Shown piece after piece: positions 54,730 through 64,000 of a stretch of 64,000 nt of DNA. Source of the stretch: Epiperipatus broadwayi (taxonomy: Eukaryota; Onychophora; Udeonychophora; Euonychophora; Peripatidae); contig JAQFVV010000319.1 of assembly GCA_028023455.1 (NCBI GenBank), positions 960,022-1,024,021 of the forward strand, given 5' to 3'. The notes beneath the pieces are model-generated. The model did no database searches. It saw only the letters and a program-made list of their open reading frames with translations, and had not been told where the DNA came from. The first letter of the stretch is position 1, and each line of letters starts with the position of its first letter. The position numbers were made by a program, and so were the translations under genes.

Positions 54730-56512
54730 TGTAACGATATATAAATATGTCGTTACATTAATTTAAAATAAAAAACTTGTAAGTTCGCATATAAAAATAA
54801 GTGTATTAAAAATAGAAGTAAAAAAAAAACTAAACGCTAAAATTAAAAATGTTTGTTATACGTATATACATTCGCACAGATGTTAAACTTTAAAAGTAGT
54901 TTTTTGATAAATAAAAAAAAAAGGTATTTAAATGGGTTTTTTATAAAAAAAAGATTTATAAAAGTATTTAAAAAAAAAAAAAAATAACGTAAGTTAAAAT
55001 AAAAAACAGGTATTAATTAATTCCTGTAATCTATAAATGGAAATGATTGTTTGTTAATTGTTTAAAAACTGTTTAATTAAAAAGTCAGATGGAAAGGTAG
55101 ATAAGAGAAGAAAGGAATTTAGCTTGACAAATGGAAGCACTGGGCCTTGGCTCGGACCAGAACGGAAAAACAGAGCAGTGACGTTTTGTTCAGTGAATCC
55201 TGGTGGATAATATAAAAGAGAAAAAAAATATTGGCAAAGGGAGCTTGCTTTTTTTTTTCAACTTGATTTTGGTGGGTCTGGAGGCAAGACGCACTTGCCG
55301 TCCTCCCTCACTGATTTAAAAATGCAAAGACTGTGATACCAGGACAGGACCAGCAACTGCCACCTCCAAAACATCAGACCGGTCGTCCAGGAAAGTCTGC
55401 GTGGGAATTGCCAACGGGACATGGACTTCTCTACCGTAAGCAATAGAAATGAACAATTGTTGAAAAACTGAACATTAATTAAGAACTTTAAAGATTGATA
55501 AATTTAATTTTATAAAAAGGAACTGTTCTCTGACTTATGTGTCAACTAAATTTATAATGTGGAATTTTATATATATGCATGCGTTTGATAAAAAAAAATC
55601 ATTTCCATTTGTTAGTTATTGTATTAATATTTATTGTTAAATTTTAAATGGTTAAATTTAAAGTTGGTTATAGACGCTTGCATGGATTTGTTTGCGGTTA
55701 ATTATATTTTGGAGATCGGATTTGAGCAAAATATATAGACATTCGATAAATAATGATACCTTACGGTGAGTATCGAAATGTATTTATTCGGATGTCTTTT
55801 AAGTTATTGGTGACAACGCAAGTATCTTACGGTTGAATACTATTGGGTTACTTATAAGTTTCCCTCTGCGAAGATCGGTATCAATAATTTTGTATTTTGA
55901 TCGTTTATGTTTATTTGAAATGTTTTTGACCGTGGAATCTGTGTAATCGATCTATACCCAACATTGTGTTAAATAAATCTGTTGCGAACGTATATAAATG
56001 TTAAAATTAAGTCGGGCGTGAATGGCTATATGGATTTGTAAAGTTATATTAAGGGAGGGTTAAATAGGGATAGAATGTTTTCTTTTCAAATGCCGATCCA
56101 CGTAGTCTATTCATACTTGACAATCTAAATAAAACAAAATTAAAATCATTGAAATTTATATAAATGTAAAATTAAAGCATAATAAGAATATAAAACCTAA
56201 ATGTTAAACTTCTTCCTCGGGTTTAGTATTATTTTATATATACGTAAATAAATATTTTTATGTGTTAATTTCTGGCAGTGGCTTTTATTATTTTTTTATA
56301 TGTATATCTAAATTTATAGATTTTTTTTTTATCTCAGCGTCTCCACTGAGCTAGTGACAATGGGCTAACGATCTAAATATGTAAATAAAGTGGAATCCTA
56401 ACAGCGCGTATCTGCCTACTTTATAAATTTTCTAGGCTCAAATGCCTAGATGGCGCCCTTTGGTAGTGCGGTGCGGTGCGATGCGATCTACCACTTCGTT
56501 TGGATCGTTAAA
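54730..56512 (+). mobile_element. 5' LTR (1783 bp) of a non-autonomous LTR element
   Basis: Direct repeat of 57109-58891 with few differences, so the insertion is young. Ends TGTAACGAT...ATCGTTAAA form an 8/9 inverted repeat. TATAAAAG lies at 55211-55218. A GC-richer transcribed leader follows, with a donor CTACC|GTAAGC at 55436. An AATAAA is near 56384. The 61-codon minus-strand frame over the leader is not supported as a gene. Confidence 0.88.
55211..55218 (+). promoter_or_regulatory. LTR TATA box
   Basis: TATAAAAG, repeated at 57593-57600 in the 3' LTR. It lies 481 bases from the LTR start. Confidence 0.65.
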
Positions 56513-57108
56513 ATGGCGTCCCAAGTGTGGCCTTACCTCAGAAATTGACCCTGAGAAGGGGAATTGATGCTGAAATTTCCTATCTTAAATAAACACGAGT
56601 GCCCTGAGAATTTTAAATGGGAATCATGCCCGTAAATTTTTCGGAAAATTATATAGATATATGTTTTGTATTAAAGTAAAGTTATAGTTTAAATTTTGTG
56701 TAAAAAGGTACTGCCAGTAAGAAAAATTGCGCATATGTAAAGAGAAATACGAGGAATAAAAAAAGTAATAAATAAAACGTAATTAATAAATATAAATCAT
56801 AATTTTTTTTTTAAAAAAAGTCTTGTGTAAAATTTAATCGTTTAACTTGCCTAAATAATATTTAAAGGTAGGAGAAACGAAACTTGGAAGGGAGGGGGCA
56901 GAAATTTAGCTGGTACTAAGGAATCATCAGTTTTTTTTTTTTTTATATTATATGTGTAATTACTGTTTTGTCTTTTTAAAAAAAAAAAGTTTTGTCCTTT
57001 TGAAATTTCATATATAACAAATTTGTATAACGTAATTACTAACACTAAGTAAATTCTATTTTTTTTTTTTTTTAATGTTTTTATTTTTTTTGAGGAAGTT
57101 TACTGATA
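56513..57108 (+). mobile_element. Internal region of the LTR element, non-coding (596 bp)
   Basis: The LTR is followed after one base by TGGCGTCCCAAGTGTGGCC (56514-56532), a typical tRNA primer-binding site for Metaviridae-type retroelements. The rest has no open frame of note, poly-A/T runs and a purine tract (GGAAGGGAGGGGGCAG) near 56887. That tract is not next to the 3' LTR, so the true polypurine tract is unclear. With no gag or pol, the element depends on a relative (TRIM/LARD type). Confidence 0.78.
56514..56532 (+). other. Primer-binding site (PBS)
   Basis: TGGCGTCCCAAGTGTGGCC, starting one base after the 5' LTR. The TGGCG start pairs with a tRNA 3' end (CGCCA). Confidence 0.7.
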
Positions 57109-58891
57109 TGTAACGATATATAAATATGTCGTTACATTAATTTAAAATAAAAAACTTGTAAGTTCGCATATAAAAATAAGTGTATTAAAAATAGAAGTAA
57201 AAAAAAAAAAAACTAAACGCTAAAATTAAAAATGTTTGTTATACGTATATACATTCGCACAGATGTTAAACTTTAAAAGTAGTTTTTTGATAAATAAAAA
57301 AAAAAGGTATTTGAATGTGTTTTTTATAAAAAAAAGATTTATAAAAGTATTTTAAAAAAAAAAAAAAAATAACGTAATAAAAAAAAAACAGGTATTAATT
57401 AATTCCTGTAATCTATAAATGGAAATGATTGTTTGTTAATTGTTTAAAAACTGTTTAATTAAAAAGTCAGATGGAAAGGTAGATAAGAGAAGAAAGGAAT
57501 TTAGCTTGACAAATGGAAGCACTGGGCCTTGGCTCGGACCAGAACGGAAAAACAGAGCAGTGACGTTTTGTTCAGTGAATCCTGGTGGATAATATAAAAG
57601 AGAAAAAAATATTGGCAAAGGGAGCTTGCTTTTTTTTTTCAACTTGATTTTGGTGGGTCTGGAGGCAAGACGCACTTGCCGTCCTCCCTCACTGATTTAA
57701 AAATGCAAAGACTGTGATACCAGGACAGGACCAGCAACTGCCACCTCCAAAACATCAGACCGGTCTTCCAGGAAAGTCTGCGTGGGAATTGCCAACGGGA
57801 CATGGACTTCTCTACCGTAAGCAATAGAAATGAACAATTGTTGAAAAACTGAACATTAATTAAGAACTTTAAAGATTGATAAATTTAATTTTATAAAAAG
57901 GAACTGTTCTCTGACTTATGTGTCAACTAAATTTATAATGTGGAATTTTATATATATGCATGCGTTTGATAAAAAAAAATCATTTCCATTTGTTAGTTAT
58001 TGTATTAATATTTATTGTTAAATTTTAAATGGTTAAATTTAAAGTTGGTTATAGACGCTTGCATGGATTTGTTTTGCGGTTAATTATATTTTGGTTTTCA
58101 TATTTGATCAAAATATATAGACATTCGATAAATAATGATACCTTACGGTGAGTATCGAAATGTATTTATTCGGATGTCTTTTAAGTTATTGGTGACAACG
58201 CAAGTATCTTACGGTTGAATACTATTGGGTTACTTATAAGTTTCCCTCTGCGATTGTCGGTATCAATAATTTTGTATTTTGATCGTTTATGTTTATTTGA
58301 AATGTTTTTGACCGTGGAATCTGTGTAATCGATCTATACCCAACATTGTGTTAAATAAATCTGTTGCGAACGTATATAAATGTTAAAATTAAGTCGGGCG
58401 TGAATGGCTATATGGATTTGTAAAGTTATATTAAGGGAGGGTTAAATAGGGATAGAATGTTTTCTTTTCAAATGCCGATCCACGTAGTCTATTCATACTT
58501 GACAATCTAAATAAAACAAAATTAAAATCATTGAAATTTATATAAATGTAAAATTAAAGCATAATAAGAATATAAAACCTAAATGTTAAACTTCTTCCTC
58601 GGGTTTAGTATTATTTTATATATGCGTAAATAAATATTTTTATGTGTTAATTTCTGGCAGTGGCTTTTATTATTTTTTTTATATGTATATCTAAATTTAT
58701 AGATTTTTTTTTTTATCTCAGCGTCTCCACTGAGCTAGTGACAATGGGCTAACGATCTAAATATGTAAATAAAGTGGAATCCTAACAGCGCGTATCTGCC
58801 TACTTTATAAATTTTCTAGGCTCAAATGCCTAGATGGCGCCCTTTGGTAGTGCGGTGCGATGCGATCTACCACTTCGTTTGGATCGTTAAA
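57109..58891 (+). mobile_element. 3' LTR (1783 bp)
   Basis: Second LTR. GTAA follows it (58892-58895) and GTAA also precedes the 5' LTR (54726-54729), a possible 4-bp target duplication. Differences from the 5' LTR are small indels in A/T runs and a short changed patch near 58095. Confidence 0.88.
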
Positions 58892-59051
58892 GTAAATACA
58901 TGATTATAATTTATAAGTAAATATTATGTATAATTATTTATGTATGTAATGAATAGAAAATATATTATTTTATCTTTAATATTGTAATGTAAAATGAAAC
59001 CTGTAATTCGAGTTGTTGTAAAATAGAAAGAATTATAATATATCTTTAATA

Positions 59052-59437
59052 CATTCAAATATCTGCCTTTTAAGTCAATTGTGCATATGCTTTGTGAGTG
59101 TTAGTAATAAATGAATACTTTCTCACCAATACAAGATATAATATTTATGCAGGAATAAAAGGAATCCTCTTATTCCTACGACTCAAATGCTTATATATCA
59201 GCAAATCTGAAGTACTGGCAAGTAAAGCGTGAGGATGGAACCGTAACTTTAAATTACTATATATGATGTCTGAAGAATGACGTAGGTGAAATTGTCTAGA
59301 ATTTACTAAACATCATTCCAACTGAAACTTTATTCCTGCATAAATACTATATCTTTTATTGGTGAGAAAGTATTCATTTATTATTAACACTCGCAAATCG
59401 TATGCACAATTAGCTTAAAAGGCTGATATTTGAATTT
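59052..59437. mobile_element. Foldback element, about 390 bp
   Basis: Arms of about 107 bp: ATTCAAATATCTGCCTTTTA (left) and the complement ending at 59437, sharing AATGAATACTTTCTCACCAA and ATTTATGCAGGAATAAA. The 170-bp loop holds a hammerhead-like motif. Confidence 0.78.
59263..59318 (+). ncRNA. Hammerhead-like ribozyme motif (candidate)
   Basis: CTGAAGA (59270-59276), a short stem II region, GAAA (59288-59291), then TTGTC. ATGATGT before the core can pair with ACATCAT after it as stem I (7 bp). Stem II is poor (two pairs), so cleavage may be lost. Confidence 0.4.
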
Positions 59438-59505
59438 ATACAATTGTAAACATATGCTATATAAAATAAATGCTTATTTAAATATAACTTTAAGTGTATT
59501 TACAT

Positions 59506-59535
59506 CTTGATAAGGCTCCAATATAGGGGTGAAAT
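59506..59535 (+). ncRNA. Hammerhead-like motif in the inverted end, degenerate
   Basis: CTTGATAA, then GCTCC...GGGGT pairing, then GAAA. It resembles CUGANGA-stem II-GAAA with one extra base. The copy in the other inverted end (about 54386-54410, minus strand) is further decayed (CAAAA). Confidence 0.3.
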
Positions 59536-59680
59536 CCGGGTTGGTGAGGTTTATTAAACATAATATTATTATAAAAGTTTTCTTGTTAAATAATTTTTTA
59601 TGGAATTATTTTTAATATATTATGTTGCAAATACAACATTATGAACAAGTTTTAATTTGAAATGTGATCAGTTTTTGTTT

Positions 59681-59795
<115 letters not shown>

Positions 59796-62747
59796 ACCCT
59801 TACTTCTTGATATATAAAATAGTTTAAAATACAACTAGCTCAGTTACATTATTATGCTTAATTAAAATTTGCATATCTATCTTTAATATACTTTTATATT
59901 ATCATATCTTAATTAAATTTATTATCAATCATCAAAATCAATATAGTTCTAGATTATACTAATTAAATAAGTATTTATAAAATTATGAGACTGTGAAGTA
60001 AAGTTACAAAGTAATAAGCAGATTTACACTGAGTCAATATCTCCTAAGATACTGTCTCAATGGCATAAGAATACTACCACTACCTTATTATCTTACCACT
60101 ACATCTATAGCATTCTTATGACTTTTAAATGAAATAAATTATCTTTAATAATACTAAAATAATTCCTAACTTTTAACTTAAAATATAATTAAATAATCTC
60201 AGGTTCCTCTAAGTTGTTTTAAAATAATAATAAATTATGTAAATAAGTATGATGTGGGATTTTATATCAAACTTAAATACACCTAACTTATTTTAATAAT
60301 AATAATAAATAATACTAATCTTAGAGTGTAATTTAATCTCATCTATTTTTATTATATAATCAATCATTAAATGAATAAACAATCATATGTATATCTTTTA
60401 TTTCATATGGTATCTTCATTTTAAAATAGATCAAAATCTTATACTTAATAATCTGTGGCAATAAACAATATTGTATTCTTATAATGTGCATTATAATCAT
60501 CTTATGACCATTGTAATATTTATGTTCATGTCAATCAATTCTTATAAAATAATGTTAAGCAAATATGGTATTCAATTCTAAATAATAATAACAAATTCAT
60601 TTTGTGCAAATATTATGTTTATTTCAAATCATCTGATGTCAAAATGCTGTGGTGAAAAATAATGAAACTCGACACACTTTTAAAACAAATTAACAAATTT
60701 ATTTACAATAACTTCAAATAAAATTTATTTACACTATTTACAGTTTTAGAATTTAAGAAAATAAATAAAATAAAATAAGAAATTACAAATACAAGAAGTT
60801 TATACTGTTACTAATTCATGTGCTTAACAAGCAATTATACATTCTTCAAATACTATACTAATAATATTATAGTATGTTTTCAAAACTTAGATTTTTTAAA
60901 ATAAATAGTAGTGTACTTTAATTACTACAAATAATAATATATGTCAAGATTATTTATGTAGCATGTGTAAACAATGAAGCTTCACTAATTAAATAGCTAC
61001 ATTAATTAAGTATTACCATTTATAATGTATCATCATATATTTACTTTATTATTAGCATTGCTTAATAGCTTTATAAAATTAATGTATCTTTGTAATGTAA
61101 AACAAATAATTGACTGTAATTATACTTTACTTAATGTAATTCCTGTTATATGTTTTATCAAATATGCATTACATATCTGTACTGTTCAAATATTATTATT
61201 TAATTATTTATCAATTCAAGATTCATAAAGCATTACCTTAGATAAATTCTATGATTCTTTTCTATGTAAAAATCATTACTTTACTTTATGTTCTATTTTA
61301 ATCCTTCCTAATAAATTTTCTATCTATAAAACTATCTTCTAAACTTATCTCAAATTTCCGGAAAAACAAACATCAACTTCAAACAAAATATTCGTTATCC
61401 AAATTACCTATATTACATCGTTTATACTTAGTAAACTTTTCAATCTAAATATAAGCTTCTACCTAAACGTAACTTAACTTATTTAATAAAACAAAATATA
61501 AAAAAAAAATAAATATAGACTTTTAAAATCCTTTTCTAAATTGCAAAAAATAAAATAATTATTAAGATAAATAATAAACATCATTTTAATACTGAGCATA
61601 AATAAAATATCAAAATTATTTACGAAAGAATCATATAATTATTTCTAAGCTTCTTACGTAATGTTATATCATGTTGATATTATAAATCAAAACTTATGCA
61701 TATTTTAATAAAGTTCGTTGCCAATATAATGTATGTGTTTTCATAAAATATCTATCCATTCATTCTACAACAACATAATATTCAGTTGATCTAAAGAAAA
61801 ACATATTAAATTCATTAAAAATCATTATACAATATTTTTACCATAATAATAATAATGTCCAATCTGCTATCCAGTATTCTTCGGAATTTGCAGCTTCATA
61901 AATGAAAATAATACACATTCATACTCATAAACTTTCATTAAATATTCCGTGTTATATTACTTATAAAATAGATTTATGTAATTAATGATTATATTATTTT
62001 TAAGTTATTATTTAATAAATGTATCTAACCTACTTTTAATAGTTTAATAATATTTTAAATTTTATGTTAAATAAATAAAATAAAAGATTATATTACGTAT
62101 TCCAGCGACGACTTTTGTTCTACCATAAAAGTTCCAACAAATATCCTACGTATAAAGTCAATAGAACACTATTTCCTGTTCCGTTGTATCACGTGTTTCT
62201 TGAAAGTTTATAAAATAATGGTAACGTTCTTGTGTTAAAAATAAAAAATAAGTTCCCCAAGAAAACAAAATAAAATTAAAAAATAGTTTATAAATTCTCT
62301 TTCTGGATCCAGTTCTTCATAAAATATTGTTTAAAAGTTATTATTTCCAAATTAATTTATAACTGTTGAATTATTCTTATTTAACTACTTCCATTAACTC
62401 AGCTTGGCCCAATTTGGTTTAGCCTGGACGTCCACGTATTACTTGCGCATTTTTCAAAACAATATATCTAGGTAAGAATCTATTTTTCCATCTATAACGT
62501 CCAGCGTTTTAGATTACTTCAATAGAATAATTCTATTATATTACGATTTTAAATAATCATATTTATAATCTATTTGCCTTTTCAAATCGTCAATATCTAG
62601 TCTTTTAAGCACAAAGACTTAACAAGGCACGTATTTATTAAAATTACTACTTCTTATATCTTTACTTAAGATATACATATTATTTGTTAAAAATCTGCAA
62701 AATACTTTCTTTCTATAGAAATATTCATATTTCTTTTAAATATCTAT

Positions 62748-62900
62748 CTATAATAGACAATAGTAATTTAAACTTTTAAAACTATTTATAGTCCAAAATA
62801 CTACTTTTCTCCATCTCGTAGTTTTATGTACTAATCCAGCGTCTGTTACTTTTCTAGCGTAAAGTTTCTGATATATTTCTCCGATACGTGATGTTTCCAT
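62748..62900 (-). CDS. METS small ORF, copy 3 (50 aa, unknown function)
   Basis: Minus strand, 50 codons, METSRIGEIYQKLYAR at the start and KTTRWRKVVFWT in the middle. About 85-90% identical to copy 2 over this length. It ends at a TAG where copy 2 has three extra bases (a further codon) and reads on. Its position relative to the TATA box is the same as in copies 1 and 2. No domain recognised. Confidence 0.42.
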   Translation of the reverse strand: METSRIGEIYQKLYARKVTDAGLVHKTTRWRKVVFWTINSFKSLNYYCLL

Positions 62901-63128
62901 GATTATTTGTACGTAAATTGAGTTTCGATATTGAGAAGACCAATAGGGAATTATTAAGTTTCTACTGCATACTTATCATTTAAAAAATTATAAAATTATA
63001 TACAATAACACTCTTATGATTTTACAACTGATTTTAAGAGCGTTTATAAATTTACTTAGCTATTTTCTCAATAGCACAATCGACTTTAAAATTTATTGTA
63101 GAGAGCCCCCCTCAACAATTGAATCCAG

Positions 63129-63162
63129 CTTTTATACTGCTAGAAACTCCTTATCTGATTGG
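63129..63162 (-). promoter_or_regulatory. CCAAT/TATA promoter of LTR-like copy 3
   Basis: Minus strand ACCAATCAGATAAGGAG (CCAAT at 63158-63162), TATAAAAG (63129-63136), then TTGAGGGGGGCTCTC. Confidence 0.65.
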
Positions 63163-64000
63163 TACATTTAAACAATCAAACTTTCTAGCTTATTTACATA
63201 TTTACTAACACACTATTAAAAATAAAATAATGACTTATTTAATATTTAATATTATTACATTTTAAAAATAATTTTATCGTTTATTTAAACCTATCAAACA
63301 TTTTTTTAAAATATTCTTTCTCACTTGATTTAAATTTTAACTTTTATAAGATCATTTAAAATAAACTAAATCTTTTAAATACGTTATATTTTTAAGACAA
63401 TATTTTTAAAAATCAGATTTAATATTTTACATTAATATCTTTATTTTTTATCTCGTGATAACTCACGTATTATTTATAAATTTCACAACATAATTTTAAA
63501 ATAGTTTTTTGCAACTTTATGAGAAAGCTTCCAAGCATGTGTGTGTGTATCTCTAATTAACATCTGTTTTTTTTTACAATACAAGAAACGCTTCCCATAA
63601 TCTAAAAATAACTTAACAATTGCTTTTTTAAAATAAATATTTATTTTTTAAAATAAATAAGATATTATATCAGATTTTAAAATAATTATTTGATATGATT
63701 AAAATCAAATATTAATCTCAATTTAAGTACTTATAATTTAAAATATTTCTATTCACTTTTAACATATATTTTAAATTAAATAAATATCTTTGTCTAATTT
63801 TAACTTGTCTTTTAAATACTTTAGCTTTAAACATTTGTTATTAAATTTATTAATGCAGTATTACATCATAATCATCATCATTTTAAATATCTTCTCAATA
63901 TCAACACAATTCACACATCAAATACTCATAGATTGCTTTAATTAAACTTATGGTAACATTACCACAAGCAAAGTCAACATCACACATTTAAAATACTTCT

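Larger units (their letters stand above)
54292..59625. mobile_element. 5.3-kb inverted-repeat structure holding an LTR element
   Basis: Inverted ends of about 118 bp: 54292-54410 (TTATGTTTAATAAAC, CACCAACCC, CCCCTATATTGGAGCC) and the complement at 59508-59625. (TA)n lies outside both. The shared end carries a hammerhead-like motif, so these may be two opposed termini of a PLE or retrozyme-like element. The LTR element at 54730-58891 was inserted within it. Confidence 0.65.

Noticed and set aside
55258-55443. 61-codon minus-strand frame, repeated at 57639-57824
   Set aside because: It is duplicated only because both LTRs are identical. It is antisense to the LTR leader and begins across the splice donor region.

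Overview
The window reads as intergenic and intronic DNA from an AT-rich animal (metazoan) nuclear genome. Nothing in it looks bacterial. The pointers are a full-length RTE-clade LINE, three fragments of GIY-YIG Penelope-like elements (PLEs), long LTR-like elements with CCAAT/TATA promoters, several inverted-repeat DNA elements, very long (TA)n runs and (CTAT)n blocks, and spliceosomal-type splice sites. The phylum cannot be fixed from this sequence. Flatworms, hemipterans, cnidarians and molluscs all carry such element mixtures.

The most notable content is on the minus strand: 21 copies of a 30-nt segment flanked by good splice signals (AG before, mostly GT after). In one common phase (1-1) each encodes a ten-residue Thr/Ser/Pro-rich peptide without a stop. 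They form four classes, called A, B, C and D here, repeated in seven tandem units (U1 to U7) from about 5.2 to 53.9 kb. Minus-strand transcription would read U7 to U1, and D-C-B-A within a unit. The simplest reading is the repetitive middle of a mucin-like micro-exon gene whose first and last exons lie outside the window or were not recognised. U4 to U7 are near-identical 2.35-kb duplications, U4 to U6 each ending in a (CTAT)n/(CTAC)n block. In U4 to U6 exon C has lost its GT donor. In U3 exon B has lost one base.

Layout. 0-5.2 kb: two nested RTE LINEs (B inserted into A with an 11-bp duplication). 5.2-14.6 kb: U1, split by a 4.3-kb LTR-like element (7.1-11.5) and a palindromic PLE fragment (12.2-13.4). 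14.6-20.8 kb: a PLE endonuclease remnant and a 4.8-kb plus-strand LTR-like element. 20.8-32.4 kb: U2 and U3, broken by a PLE, a 24-bp-TIR element, a hAT-like element and a related TIR element. 32.9-43.7 kb: an inverted-repeat element, a solo LTR, the second 4.2-kb LTR-like element and an unclassified stretch. 43.7-53.9 kb: U4 to U7. 54.3-59.6 kb: an inverted-repeat structure holding a complete non-coding LTR element (1.78-kb LTRs, 0.6-kb interior). 59.8-64 kb: the third LTR-like copy, running off the window.

A second theme is that most inserted elements begin and end inside (TA)n runs, so these microsatellites appear to act as insertion sites. The three TGTRCCCTT elements each carry a minus-strand CCAAT/TATA promoter and, downstream of it, a small ORF beginning METS that is related in all three copies. 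No complete conventional host gene was found.
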